The position numbers and the translations under genes are program-made. Shown one piece after another: positions 8,169 through 17,672 of a stretch of 64,000 nucleotides of DNA. The notes beneath the pieces are model-generated. The model did not search any database and was not told the origin of the DNA. It was given only the letters and a program-made list of their open reading frames with translations. Position 1 is the stretch's first letter. Each line of letters opens with the position of its first letter. Source of the stretch: an uncultured Oscillospiraceae bacterium (GTDB lineage Bacteria; Bacillota; Clostridia; Oscillospirales; Oscillospiraceae); the NCBI GenBank assembly GCA_934511165.1, contig CAKSWA010000001.1, forward strand, positions 62,001 through 126,000, read 5' to 3'.

Positions 8169-9809
8169 ATGAAACAATCCAAATTCCGCATATGGTACAT
8201 ACTGGCGGCGCTTGTGCTCGTGCTCGCCGCTGTAATATGGTTTTTCTGCACGTACAGCGTGTTCTCTGGCCGGGTGATTTCCCGCCGCGCGCAGGAGATC
8301 GATCTGCGCGGCCAGGCCGTTTCGGCGGAGGAGATCGACGCGCTCACGGCGGAATACCCGGATAAAACGTTTGTCTGGGACGTGCCGCTCTCCGGCGGCA
8401 GCCGTCCGAGCGACGCCGAAAGTATCGAAATTTCTTCGCTCTCGGCGGAGGATATCCCGCTTTTCGCCCGGTTTCCCGGCCTGAAAAGCGTGGATGCAGC
8501 GAGCTGCACAGACTATGAAACGCTCCTCGCGCTACGAAGCGCCTATCCCTCGCTTTCGCTGACCGCCTTCGTCTCCGTTGGCGGCAAGGCCGTGCCGCTG
8601 AGCGCGCAGCGCGCCGTTTTCTCCGCCGATACGCCGCTCGACGAGCTGCTGGAAGCGCTACCCTCTCTTCCCGAGCTTTGCAATGTATCCTTTGCCGGGC
8701 ACGCGGTATCCTATGAAATGCAGGACGCGCTCACCGCGGCGTTTCCCGGCATAACCTTCCACTGGAACATGGAGCTGCTCGGAAAAACCTACTCTTCCAC
8801 GGCAAAATCGATTTCTTTTGCCGGACGGGCGCTCAGCGAGGCGGACGTGGAAACGCTATGCGAAAACCTGTTCCGCTTCCCGTCGCTCGAGCGCATCGAT
8901 CTGACCGGCTGCGGTCTCAGCAAAGAGCTGCTGAGCGCCATTCGCGCCGCAACGGCGGCGCTGCCGGTATATGAGCTCACGCTCTTCGGAAAAACCGTCT
9001 CCACGGACGCGGTCGAGCTCGATTTCAGCGACATCTGGATGGGCACGCCCGGCGCGGCCGTCATTGAGAGCGTGCTTGACGAGTTTCCGCGGCTTGAAAA
9101 GGTCGTGATGTGCGACTGCGGCATTTCCAACAAGGACATGGCCGCGCTCAACGACCGGCACGAGAATGTCCGCTTTGTCTGGCGCGTATACTTTTCCGAA
9201 TTCTCTCTGCGCACAGACGACACGAACTTCATCGCCGCCCGCGTGCGCAACGATTTCCCCATCTACAGCAACGACCTGGAAGTGCTCAAATACTGCCCCG
9301 ACCTGATCGCGCTCGATCTCGGCCACAAGGACATCACGCATCTGAACTTTCTTCAGTATGTCCCGCATCTCAAGTATCTCATCCTTGTGGAGAACGACGT
9401 GAACAACATCACGCCCATCGGCGAGCTGCAGGAACTGGAATACCTCGAAATGTTCTGGACAAAGTGCGAGGACATTTCCCCGCTCCAGAACTGCAGGTCT
9501 CTCACCGATCTGAACATCTCCTATATCTACTGCCGCCCCGCCAAATGTCTGGAAACGCTTGTCAACATGCCGCAGCTCGAACGGCTGTGGTACTGCGGCA
9601 ACAACATGAACGAGGAGCAGCTCTCAGAGCTTCAGGCCGCGCTGCCGGATACCGAAATGTATCTTGCCGCGCGCGGCGAGCCGACCGGCAGCACATGGCG
9701 CGAGCATCCGCACTACTTTGAAATGCGCGACACTTTCGACATGTACTATATGCCCGGCGGCACGAACGGCGTGGACGAAAACGGCAATCAGATCATCATC
9801 ACCGAGTGA
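8169..9809 (+). CDS. Membrane-anchored leucine-rich-repeat protein (paralog 1 of 3)
   Basis: A 546-residue protein with one N-terminal transmembrane segment (about 8-27) after a short basic tail, so most of it lies outside the cell. The exterior contains several degenerate modules of about 70 residues that end in a pattern like FP..xFVWxV..xGK. A more regular leucine-rich block follows near 375-470 (LDLGHKDITHLNFLQY and neighbours). The last 60 residues carry a motif shared with its neighbours, MRDTFDMYYMPGGTNGVDE. It starts 3 nt after the previous stop with no clear ribosome site, so coupled translation is likely. I do not recognise a function; surface binding is a guess. Confidence 0.75.
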   Translation: MKQSKFRIWYILAALVLVLAAVIWFFCTYSVFSGRVISRRAQEIDLRGQAVSAEEIDALTAEYPDKTFVWDVPLSGGSRPSDAESIEISSLSAEDIPLFARFPGLKSVDAASCTDYETLLALRSAYPSLSLTAFVSVGGKAVPLSAQRAVFSADTPLDELLEALPSLPELCNVSFAGHAVSYEMQDALTAAFPGITFHWNMELLGKTYSSTAKSISFAGRALSEADVETLCENLFRFPSLERIDLTGCGLSKELLSAIRAATAALPVYELTLFGKTVSTDAVELDFSDIWMGTPGAAVIESVLDEFPRLEKVVMCDCGISNKDMAALNDRHENVRFVWRVYFSEFSLRTDDTNFIAARVRNDFPIYSNDLEVLKYCPDLIALDLGHKDITHLNFLQYVPHLKYLILVENDVNNITPIGELQELEYLEMFWTKCEDISPLQNCRSLTDLNISYIYCRPAKCLETLVNMPQLERLWYCGNNMNEEQLSELQAALPDTEMYLAARGEPTGSTWREHPHYFEMRDTFDMYYMPGGTNGVDENGNQIIITE

Positions 9810-9814
9810 AGCGC

Positions 9815-10843
9815 ATGAAACGAAAGCTTCTTTTATTCTTTGCTGCGGCGGCGCTTTGTATTCTTTCCGCGTGCAGCGCGAACGATATGCCTCCCGCGGC
9901 CGTCTTACCAACGGATACGCCGTCTCCCACGCCGGCACCGACGGTCGCTCCAACCGCGACGCCCGCTCCGAGTTCCACACCCGCGCCGCTCGACGTATAC
10001 GGCGTCCCGGTGTGCTGGGACGATGCGGAGATTGATCTGCGCGATGTCAAAATTGACGACGCGGGCGCGGCGCTCGCGGAGACCATTCCGTCGCTTCCGG
10101 AGCTGCGGCGCGTCGATATGACCGGCTGCGGTCTCACGAACGAGGAGATGGGCGTGCTGCAGGCGGCGTTCCCGGACGTGACGTTTGTCTGGACGCTTGG
10201 CGTTTACAACTTCTCCGTATCCTCGGATACAACGTATTTCATCACGAATCCCGCCGCCGGTTTCTCGCTCACCGACCGGCAGGAGGGGCCGGACGCGCTG
10301 CGCTACTGCCGGGACATGATCGCGCTCGATCTCGGGCACTGCCATCTCAACGATCTCTCGTTTCTTGAGAGCATGCCGCATCTCTGCTATCTCATCATTG
10401 CGGACAACTACGGCTTTGATCTCGCGCCGCTCACATCGCTCTCCGAGCTCGAATGGCTGGAAATGTTCGGCACGGACGTGCAGGATGTCTCTCCCCTGCT
10501 CGAATGCACGGCGCTGCGGCATCTGAATGTGTGCTATGTCTCCACGCCGGGGGACGCGCTTTTTGAAACGCTCTCGCAGATGACATGGCTGCGGCGGCTC
10601 TGGTGCACGGGAACGTACATGAGCCTCGCGCAGATCGACGCGCTGCGCGAGGCGCTGCCGGACACCGAGGTATGGTACTCCCCCGGCGACGAGTCCTCCG
10701 GCGGCACATGGCGCTGCGACGAGGACTACTACGCCATGCGCGATGCCTTCCACATGTATTATATGGACGTGGACGGCGAGACCGTAGAGCGCATGAGTGA
10801 GGAAGAGCTTGCCGCCGTACACCAAAAATTCTGGGGCTATTGA
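9815..10843 (+). CDS. Leucine-rich-repeat lipoprotein (paralog 2 of 3)
   Basis: A 342-residue lipoprotein. The signal peptide ends in lipobox LSAC, followed by a Pro/Thr/Ala tether (about 33-56) and then a shortened version of the paralog-1 exterior: one module (IDLRDV...FVWTLGVYN) and the leucine-rich block. The C-terminus has MRDAFHMYYMD but lacks the PGGTNGVDE extension of its neighbours. The ATG at 9815 is preferred; an in-frame GTG at 9806 overlaps the stop of the gene before. Function is unknown. Confidence 0.75.
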   Translation: MKRKLLLFFAAAALCILSACSANDMPPAAVLPTDTPSPTPAPTVAPTATPAPSSTPAPLDVYGVPVCWDDAEIDLRDVKIDDAGAALAETIPSLPELRRVDMTGCGLTNEEMGVLQAAFPDVTFVWTLGVYNFSVSSDTTYFITNPAAGFSLTDRQEGPDALRYCRDMIALDLGHCHLNDLSFLESMPHLCYLIIADNYGFDLAPLTSLSELEWLEMFGTDVQDVSPLLECTALRHLNVCYVSTPGDALFETLSQMTWLRRLWCTGTYMSLAQIDALREALPDTEVWYSPGDESSGGTWRCDEDYYAMRDAFHMYYMDVDGETVERMSEEELAAVHQKFWGY

Positions 10844-10865
10844 TTTTTCATCCGGAGGATTTCCG

Positions 10866-12695
10866 ATGCAGGAAAACAAAGTAGACAAAAAGAAAATCGT
10901 CGCGCGCGTGCTCGTAATCTGCGCGGCGGCGCTCATGGTTCTCGCTGCGGCGGCAGGAGTATATCTCTCGCGCCAGTACGTCCGGCTCGGACAGCAGCTC
11001 ATCCCGGTGAGCGCCGCAACACTCGATCTGCGCGGCAGCGGCGTGACCGATCTTTCCGCGCTTGAACGCTGCACCGCGCTCACGGAGTTGGATGTGCGCG
11101 AAAACGATCTCTCTGCCGACGAGATCGACGCCTTCCGCGCCGCGCACCCCGGCTGCCGCGTGCTCTATTCCGTGTATCTCAACGGCAAATATTACGACAG
11201 CGCCACGGAATCGCTCACGCTCGAAGATCTCCCGAACGACTGGGAGAACATCCGCCTTTTCGAAAGCCTCCGTTCGCTCACCGTGAACCACTGCACCGCG
11301 CCGGACGCGATGGAAACGCTCCGCGCGGAGCTTCCGGCGTGCGAAATGCGCTACAGTCTCTGCATCGGCGCGCTGTGGTTTGATTTTGAGGCCGTGGAGC
11401 TCACCGTTTCCGGCACCGCCGCGACGGCCACGGAGGTGCTTTCGCAGCTTTCGCATTTTCCGTCGGTGCGCACCGTATATCTGCCGGACGTTTCGTTCAC
11501 CGCCGACGAGCAGCACTCTCTCACCGCGGCCTATCCCGGCATCAGCTTCTTCTGGAGCGTGCAGGTCGGCTCGCAGCGCGTATCCAATACCGCGCTGGAG
11601 CTCTCGCTGAGCGGCGAGGATAGCGCAGCGCTTGCGCAGCTCGTTGCCGCGCTCAACCTTCTCCCGAATCTCCGCTCGGTCGATCTCACCGGGTGCACCG
11701 CCCCGGTCGCCGACCGGCTCGCGTTCGTTGAGCAGCACCCGGATATCTCCGCCGGGTGGACAGTCTCCGTCGAAGGGCAGGAGGTCGAATGGAACATCGA
11801 GCTTCTTGATCTCAACAACTACTCCATCGCGGATGTCGCCGCACTGGAGGCCGCCTTCGCTGAGCTTCCAAAGCTCACGAAGGTCGAAATGTGCGACACG
11901 AACCTCTCCTATGAGCAGCTTGACGTGCTCAACCAGAAATACGAAAACATCCGCATCGTATGGAAGGTGTACTTCGGCAACTATTATCTCCGCACGGACG
12001 CGGAATATTTCATTGCCGCGGCGTGGGGCAACGACAAGGTCTATCTCACGAACGACGATATTGACTGCTGGAAATACTGCACCGATCTCAAGGGGCTGGA
12101 TATCGGCCACATGAACATCACCGATCTGAGCTTCCTGCAATATATGCCCCACATGACGTATCTCATCATCGCCGAGTGCCCGATCACGGATATCTCCCCG
12201 CTCGCGCAGCTCAAGGAGCTGCGGTATCTCGAAATGTTCCAGACCGAGGTCACCGATCTCTCGCCGCTGATCGAATGCACGGCGCTCAAGGCCGTCAACC
12301 TGCCGTACACGAAGGTCAAGCACGATAACGCCTGGGCCGTGCTGCCGAAGCTGACACAGGTCGAGCTTCTCTGGTATCCGAGCGTTCCGCTCGTGGAAGC
12401 AGAGCGCCGTCAGCTCGCGCGGGCTCTGCCGGACACCACGCTCTTCCTCTATAACGGCTGCGAGCCGTCCGGCGGCATCTGGCGGTACAACCCGTACTAC
12501 TACGAAATGCGCGACTTCTTCCACATGTACTACATGCCCGGCGGCACAAACGGCGTGGACGAGGACGGCAATCAGATTATCGTGGACGACTGGGGTGAGG
12601 AATTCATCCTCGAAAACTGGGACGGCGGCCCGCGCTGGTGGGAAGAGCCGCAGTACGCGGATATGCATCCGCATATTTACGGAATAACCTGCTGA
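10866..12695 (+). CDS. Membrane-anchored leucine-rich-repeat protein (paralog 3 of 3)
   Basis: A 609-residue protein with one N-terminal transmembrane segment (about 12-34) and a large exterior. A leucine-rich start (LDLRGSGVTDLSAL) is followed by about four 70-residue modules, then the leucine-rich block (LDIGHMNITDLSFLQY) and the shared end motif MRDFFHMYYMPGGTNGVDE, extended by a tail rich in Trp and acidic residues. CGGAGG lies 8 nt before the ATG at 10866. It is the last gene of the recJ operon, and repeat B starts 5 nt after its stop. Confidence 0.75.
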   Translation: MQENKVDKKKIVARVLVICAAALMVLAAAAGVYLSRQYVRLGQQLIPVSAATLDLRGSGVTDLSALERCTALTELDVRENDLSADEIDAFRAAHPGCRVLYSVYLNGKYYDSATESLTLEDLPNDWENIRLFESLRSLTVNHCTAPDAMETLRAELPACEMRYSLCIGALWFDFEAVELTVSGTAATATEVLSQLSHFPSVRTVYLPDVSFTADEQHSLTAAYPGISFFWSVQVGSQRVSNTALELSLSGEDSAALAQLVAALNLLPNLRSVDLTGCTAPVADRLAFVEQHPDISAGWTVSVEGQEVEWNIELLDLNNYSIADVAALEAAFAELPKLTKVEMCDTNLSYEQLDVLNQKYENIRIVWKVYFGNYYLRTDAEYFIAAAWGNDKVYLTNDDIDCWKYCTDLKGLDIGHMNITDLSFLQYMPHMTYLIIAECPITDISPLAQLKELRYLEMFQTEVTDLSPLIECTALKAVNLPYTKVKHDNAWAVLPKLTQVELLWYPSVPLVEAERRQLARALPDTTLFLYNGCEPSGGIWRYNPYYYEMRDFFHMYYMPGGTNGVDEDGNQIIVDDWGEEFILENWDGGPRWWEEPQYADMHPHIYGITC

Positions 12696-12700
12696 CGCAG

Positions 12701-12735
12701 TCAAACAAACCCCACTCCGTTGAGGGGTTTGTTTG
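12701..12735 (+). terminator. Hairpin at operon end (first hairpin of repeat B1)
   Basis: TCAAACAAACCCC and GGGGTTTGTTTGA form a perfect 13-bp stem just after the last gene of the operon. The T-rich distal arm could support termination, but no long T-run follows. Confidence 0.5.
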
Positions 12736-12862
12736 AGGGGATAGCGGCTCACCGCAGCGCACTCGCTCCGCTCGCACGTTTGCGAGCCAGGTTCTCCGAC
12801 GCGCATGTCGCCGGAGAAAATAATCCCATTTATTTGCTTCTGCGGGAGCAAACTCTGTGAGA
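12701..12862 (+). repeat. Dispersed repeat family B, copy 1 (hairpin array)
   Basis: About 160 nt, strongly similar to 29478-29646. It contains four hairpins in a row: TCAAACAAACCCC/GGGGTTTGTTTGA; an AGCGCACTCGCT-type GC hairpin; TTCTCC...GGAGAA around ACGCGCATGTC; and a TTTGCT...AGCAAA hairpin. It lies right after a + strand stop codon in both copies. Short frames in it are by-products of the repeat. Confidence 0.85.
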
Positions 12863-12893
12863 CTTCTTTCAAAAAGGAAACCGGTATGATCTC

Positions 12894-14234
12894 TCATACC
12901 GGTTCTTTTTTATACGCATCGTACCATTTGGTTGTAAGCTGGCGGAGGAGCATCAGCAATCCGCGGACACAGAGCTCCACCGCGATGGCGATCCACATGC
13001 CCCGCAGTCCCAGCCGCGGCACAAGCACGAGCGCGAGCCCCAGCCGCACGATCCAGATACTGCAAAGATTCATGATGCTCGGCACAAACGTGTCGCCCGT
13101 CCCGCGCAGCGCGCCCGCTGCGACAATGGATACACCGTAAAGCGGCTCAGACAAGAGCCCGATGCGCAGCACCTGCGCGGCAAGAGCGCGTACGCTCCCG
13201 TCCGGCGTCAGCACGCGGAAAACCCACGGGCAGCCAATCCACATGATCCCGGCCGTGACCGTCATGAAGAGCGCGCCCATCACAATGCAGATATTCCCCT
13301 GCTCCTTGGCAAGTTTCGCTTTCCCCGCGCCGATACTCCGACCGACGAGCGTGGCCGCCGCTGCGCCGAGACCGAACCCCGGCATATAGCAGAAGCCCTC
13401 CGCCGTCACGGCAAAGGAGTTGGCTGCGACCGCCACCGCGCCGAGCGGCGCAATGATGCGCGTTTGCAGCACCATGGCGGTGGTGAGCGAAACCTCCTGC
13501 AGGGCAACGGGAAAGCCGATGCGAAACGCCTTTTTCAATATGACGGGACGCAGCGTGTCCTTCTCCTTCCGGTTCAATCGCAGATGCGGATTGCACAGAA
13601 GGCACCGCCACGCCATCAGGAGACTTACGACCGCGCACGCGCTCGCCGTGCCGAGTCCCGCACCGAACACGCCATAGCGCGGAATGAGCAGTGAATTGAA
13701 GAACACATCCAGGCCGCACATCGCCGCATTCAGTATGCTCGGCGTTACCATGTCGCCGGTACTCTGCAAAAACGATGCGCACAGGGAGTTGAGCTGTGAA
13801 AACGGCACCATGAGCGCGAACGCGAGGAAATAGGCGCTCGCTCCGGCGCGGATCGCTTCGTCGCCATGGAGCCAGCCGGGCAGCGGCCGGCTGACGAGCG
13901 CGGCAAGCACCGCCAGTACGAGCGAAAACATCAGCCCCGTGATCAGGCCGTGCCGCACGACGGTGCGCGCGGCGCGGTCATCCCCTCCGCCGATCTGGTG
14001 CGACACCTGCACGGAAAATCCGGCGGTCACGCCGCCGAGAAGTCCGCCGGTAAGCCATGTGCTCGATGCCACAAGCCCGATGGCCGCCGAGGCGTTCGCG
14101 CCGAGCGCGCCGACCATGGCGGAGTCGATGTACTCCATGGCGACAGTTGTTATCTGGGTAAGGATCGCCGGAACGCTCAGACGCCAGATCTCACGTGCCT
14201 GCATCTTCCACTCCGGCAAATTTTCTTTTTTCAT
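12894..14234 (-). CDS. MATE-family multidrug/sodium efflux pump
   Basis: A 446-residue inner-membrane protein with about 12 hydrophobic segments in two similar halves, as in the MATE (NorM/DinF) family. Recognisable stretches are LSVPAILTQITTVAMEYIDS near the start and GFGLGAAAATLVGRSIGAG in the second half. It would export cationic drugs or metabolites by Na+ or H+ antiport; the substrate cannot be told. The ATG at 14234 has AGGAACGG upstream; an ORF start at 14276 would add 14 basic residues without a site. It is divergent from the small membrane protein at 14325. Confidence 0.88.
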   Translation of the reverse strand: MKKENLPEWKMQAREIWRLSVPAILTQITTVAMEYIDSAMVGALGANASAAIGLVASSTWLTGGLLGGVTAGFSVQVSHQIGGGDDRAARTVVRHGLITGLMFSLVLAVLAALVSRPLPGWLHGDEAIRAGASAYFLAFALMVPFSQLNSLCASFLQSTGDMVTPSILNAAMCGLDVFFNSLLIPRYGVFGAGLGTASACAVVSLLMAWRCLLCNPHLRLNRKEKDTLRPVILKKAFRIGFPVALQEVSLTTAMVLQTRIIAPLGAVAVAANSFAVTAEGFCYMPGFGLGAAAATLVGRSIGAGKAKLAKEQGNICIVMGALFMTVTAGIMWIGCPWVFRVLTPDGSVRALAAQVLRIGLLSEPLYGVSIVAAGALRGTGDTFVPSIMNLCSIWIVRLGLALVLVPRLGLRGMWIAIAVELCVRGLLMLLRQLTTKWYDAYKKEPV

Positions 14235-14264
14235 ACGTAGACCGTTCCTGCCGCGCCGTTTTGG

Positions 14265-14292
14265 TTGACGGGGCATTTTTTTCTGATAAAAT
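14265..14292 (+). promoter_or_regulatory. Promoter of the small membrane protein gene
   Basis: -35 TTGACG (14265-14270) and -10 TAAAAT (14287-14292) with 16-bp spacing, about 30 nt upstream of the ATG. Confidence 0.65.
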
Positions 14293-14324
14293 AATAGCGT
14301 ATTCTTTGTTCAGGAGCAAGACAC

Positions 14325-14699
14325 ATGAAGAAGTTGAAAAAACGCTTTCAGAATCTCAAGCCGCAGATGCTGCTCACGCACGTGATTGTGACGCTTCTCT
14401 ATCCGCTCGCGCGCGCGATCATGGCCTCGTCCCAGCGGCTTCTCATTTTCACCGACTGCCTCACCATTATCGCGGCGATTCTTCTCATTGCCGGCATTGT
14501 GTACTCGTTCTATCTCCATGGCGATTTTGACATCAGCCGCTTTGTAATGCGCCGGGCACGGAGCAACGCGCCGAAGCAGACCTTTGAAGCCTACAAAGCC
14601 AACCAGAAAGAAAGAAGAGAGGCGTCTTTCAACTATCCTCTCTTCCTTGGTATCGTTTATATAGCGGTCTCGCTGATTATCGCCTACGTCTTTTACTGA
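14325..14699 (+). CDS. Small membrane protein, DUF3899-like
   Basis: A 124-residue protein with three hydrophobic segments (about 16-33, 39-62 and 102-123) separated by a basic cytoplasmic stretch. The arrangement and the central Tyr/Phe/Arg-rich loop resemble DUF3899 proteins, but this is recall, not a search result. AGGAG precedes the ATG. It stands alone between MATE (divergent) and oppF (convergent, overlapping by 7 nt at the stop codons). Function unknown. Confidence 0.6.
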   Translation: MKKLKKRFQNLKPQMLLTHVIVTLLYPLARAIMASSQRLLIFTDCLTIIAAILLIAGIVYSFYLHGDFDISRFVMRRARSNAPKQTFEAYKANQKERREASFNYPLFLGIVYIAVSLIIAYVFY

Positions 14700-15661
14700 G
14701 CCTGCGTGCCCTCGATCTCGGCGAGCTTTTTCTCGTAGCCTTCCATCTCGTTATCCGTGGCATAGACGAAGTGGCCGGGGCGAATTTCGCGCAGGGAGCG
14801 TGGCGCGCCGGACTGATCCAGCTTGGAGGGATCGTACACGATGGCGCGGCGCGTTCTTTCAACGACCGGGTCGGGCATCGGAACGGCAGAGAGCAGGGAG
14901 ATGGTGTACGGATGCAGCGGGCACTGGAACAGTGTCTCGGAATCCGCGATCTCCACGATCTCGCCGAGATGGATGACGGCGATGCGGTCGGCAATGAACC
15001 GGACGACCGAAAGGTCGTGCGCGATGAAAAGGTACGTGAGATTCTTCTCGGCCTTGAGCTTGTTCATGAGGTTGAGCACCTGCGCGCGGATGGAAACATC
15101 CAGCGCGGAAATGGGCTCGTCCGCCACGATGAGCTTCGGATCCATGATCATTGCGCGGGCGATGCCGACGCGCTGACGCTGTCCGCCGGAGAACTCGTGC
15201 GGATAGCGGGACTTGTGCTCGGGCAGGAGGCCGACATCCTTGAGCGCCTGATCGACCTTGGCGATACGCTCTTCCTCGTCCTTGTAGAGGTGGAAGTTGT
15301 ACAGGCCCTCGGAGATGCAGTACTCAATGGTTGCGCGCTCGTTGAGCGACGCCGCCGGGTCCTGGAAGATCATCTGGATGTTGCGGACGACGTTGCGGTC
15401 CTCCTCGCGGGAGATCTTGCCGGAAATGCGCTTGCCCTCAAAAAGGATCTCGCCGCTGCTGCACGGGTTGATGCGCATGATGGCGCGGCCAAGCGTCGTC
15501 TTGCCGGAGCCGGACTCGCCGACAAGGGCGAAGGTCTCGCCCTTATAAATGTCGAAATTCGCGTCTTTTACGGCGACGAATTTTTTTTTGCCTCCGACAT
15601 CGAAGGAGATATCCACATGGCTGATCGAGAGAATGACTTCTCTTTCCGCATTATTCGACAT
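14693..15661 (-). CDS. oppF: Oligopeptide ABC transporter ATP-binding protein OppF
   Basis: A 322-residue ATPase of the dipeptide/oligopeptide importer family. Walker A GESGSGKTT, the Q-loop in MIFQDP, signature FSGGQRQR, Walker B LIVADEP and the H-loop His in IAHDLSVV are all intact. The C-terminal extension typical of OppD/OppF follows, but the usual Cys cluster is not evident. The start at 15661 has GGGAGG 8 nt upstream and overlaps the end of oppD by 11 nt. It is the last gene of the operon. Confidence 0.92.
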   Translation of the reverse strand: MSNNAEREVILSISHVDISFDVGGKKKFVAVKDANFDIYKGETFALVGESGSGKTTLGRAIMRINPCSSGEILFEGKRISGKISREEDRNVVRNIQMIFQDPAASLNERATIEYCISEGLYNFHLYKDEEERIAKVDQALKDVGLLPEHKSRYPHEFSGGQRQRVGIARAMIMDPKLIVADEPISALDVSIRAQVLNLMNKLKAEKNLTYLFIAHDLSVVRFIADRIAVIHLGEIVEIADSETLFQCPLHPYTISLLSAVPMPDPVVERTRRAIVYDPSKLDQSGAPRSLREIRPGHFVYATDNEMEGYEKKLAEIEGTQAQ

Positions 15662-16724
15662 GGAAGGCACCTCCCTTATCGGTCATCTTCTTGATCTTCT
15701 CGTGCAGATCCTGAATGGCCTCCGGCTTTTCCAGCTTCGGCGCACGGGGATCCAACAGCCACGTTTTGGCGAAGTGGGTCTCGCTCACCGGGAAGAACGG
15801 CGGCTCCATTTCAAAGTCGATCTTGAGCGCGTGCTCGTTGCGCGGGGCAAAGGCATCGCCCTTGATCTGGTTGTACAGAGACGGCGGGGTACCGGTGATG
15901 TAATAGAGCTCCTGCCCTTTCACGCCGAGCTGCGGCAGGCTGGAGAGCAGCGCCCACGTATACGGATGGCGCGGATCGAAGAACACTTCTTCCACGTTGC
16001 CGTATTCGATGATCTGGCCGCCGTACATGACGCCGACGCGGTCGGCGACATTCGCCACGACGCCAAGGTCATGCGTGATGTAAATGGTGGTGAACTTGAG
16101 TTCCTTCTGCAGATCACGGATGAGCGAGATGATCTGCGCCTGGATCGTAACGTCCAGAGCGGTCGTCGGCTCGTCGCAGATGAGAATCTTCGGGTGGCAG
16201 GAGAGCGCGATCGCAATGACGATACGCTGGCGCATGCCGCCGGAATACTGGAACGGATACTCGTCAAAGCGGTTGGCGGCGTCCTGGATGCCGACGCGCT
16301 CCATGAGCTCGATGGCCTGCTTCTTCGCCTCGCCGCGGGAAATGCCCTGGTGCTTTTCAATGACCTCGGTGATCTGCGAGCCGATCGTGCGGATCGGGTT
16401 CAGCGATGTCATCGGGTCCTGGAAGATCGTGGAGATCTTCGCGCCGCGGATGCCTTCCCAGTCCTTGTCGGTCTTGAGCTTGGTAAGGTCCTTGCCCTCG
16501 AACATGACCGAGCCGTTGGTGATGGAGCCGTTGGACTCGAGCATGCCGGTGAAGGTCTTGGTGAAAACGCTCTTGCCGGAGCCGGACTCGCCGACGATGG
16601 CGAATGTTTCGCCCTCGTAAAGGTCGAGGGATACGCCGCGGATGGCCGTGAGGTAATTGTCACGGACGCGGAATTTTACTTCAATGTCCTTTGCGGACAG
16701 AACGATGTTTCTGTTATCTGCCAT
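15651..16724 (-). CDS. oppD: Oligopeptide ABC transporter ATP-binding protein OppD
   Basis: A 357-residue partner ATPase of OppF. Walker A GESGSGKS, signature YSGGMRQR, Walker B ILICDEPTTALDV and the switch His in ITHDLGVV are all present, with the long oligopeptide-specific C-terminus. It starts 13 nt after oppC and overlaps oppF, so the two ATPases are translationally coupled. Confidence 0.93.
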   Translation of the reverse strand: MADNRNIVLSAKDIEVKFRVRDNYLTAIRGVSLDLYEGETFAIVGESGSGKSVFTKTFTGMLESNGSITNGSVMFEGKDLTKLKTDKDWEGIRGAKISTIFQDPMTSLNPIRTIGSQITEVIEKHQGISRGEAKKQAIELMERVGIQDAANRFDEYPFQYSGGMRQRIVIAIALSCHPKILICDEPTTALDVTIQAQIISLIRDLQKELKFTTIYITHDLGVVANVADRVGVMYGGQIIEYGNVEEVFFDPRHPYTWALLSSLPQLGVKGQELYYITGTPPSLYNQIKGDAFAPRNEHALKIDFEMEPPFFPVSETHFAKTWLLDPRAPKLEKPEAIQDLHEKIKKMTDKGGAFHVE

Positions 16725-16737
16725 TACTCTGCCCCCC

Positions 16738-17670
16738 TCACATATGCGTGCGCGGATCGGCAGCGTCGGCGAGCTTCTGTCCCACGATGTAGAGGGAGAT
16801 GGAGATAAACGCCAGAACGCCGACCGGGATCCAGAACAGGTGCGGATAGCCGTTCATATAAGAGGTATAGAGCGAGATGGCCTGGCCGAGGGACGCGTTG
16901 GTCGTGCCGAGACCGAGACCCATGTAGGAGAGGAACACCTCGTAGGAAATGAGCGAGGGGATCTGCCGGGAGACATACGTCATGATGACGGAGATGAGGT
17001 ACGGCAGGATGTTCTTCGTGATCATCGTCCACGTCTTGGTGCCAAGGCATTTGGAGGCCATGTTGTACTCGCGGTCACGGATGATCATGACCTGGGTGCG
17101 GATGAAGTACGCAACATAGATCCACTCGGTACATGTCATCGTGATGATGAGCGAGCGCATGCCGGCGCCGAGAACATAGGAGAGGATCATGGCGAGCAGC
17201 AGGAACGGGACGTTGGAGATGACGTTGTAGACCTCGATCATCCACTTGTCGATCTTTTTGGAGAAGCCCCAAACCGCTCCAATGATAACGCCGACCACCA
17301 TATTAATGGCGGTGCAGACGAAGGAGATGATGATGGAGTTTCTCGCGCCCGCCCAGACGGCGTCAAACACCTCGTTGCCGACGTGGTCGGTACCGAAGAT
17401 GTGCTCGGCGCTCGGCTTGAGGAACTTCATATCGGCGTTATTGATGTTCGGCGTGTTGATCGGGCTGTAGCCGGACTTTGTCGGCTGAATAAGTGCAAAA
17501 ATGATAACAGCGAGCAAAAGCACTGCGACGGCAACCGTAAATTTGTTACGGAAGAATGTTCTCCAGACGGACTTCCAGTAGGAATACCGGGGCGCGGCGA
17601 TGTGCTCGGATTCCATCTCGTCAAAGGCGGCAAACTCAAAGAGGCTCTTATCGATGTTTTCTGTATTCAT
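16738..17670 (-). CDS. oppC: Oligopeptide ABC transporter permease OppC
   Basis: A 310-residue permease. A soluble N-terminal stretch precedes the first transmembrane segment (about 35-55), a periplasmic loop with HIFGTDHVGNEVFDAVWAGA follows, and then five more segments. The coupling-helix (EAA-like) region reads MASKCLGTKTWTMITKNILP. It starts 2 nt after oppB. Confidence 0.92.
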   Translation of the reverse strand: MNTENIDKSLFEFAAFDEMESEHIAAPRYSYWKSVWRTFFRNKFTVAVAVLLLAVIIFALIQPTKSGYSPINTPNINNADMKFLKPSAEHIFGTDHVGNEVFDAVWAGARNSIIISFVCTAINMVVGVIIGAVWGFSKKIDKWMIEVYNVISNVPFLLLAMILSYVLGAGMRSLIITMTCTEWIYVAYFIRTQVMIIRDREYNMASKCLGTKTWTMITKNILPYLISVIMTYVSRQIPSLISYEVFLSYMGLGLGTTNASLGQAISLYTSYMNGYPHLFWIPVGVLAFISISLYIVGQKLADAADPRTHM

Positions 17671-17672
17671 CT

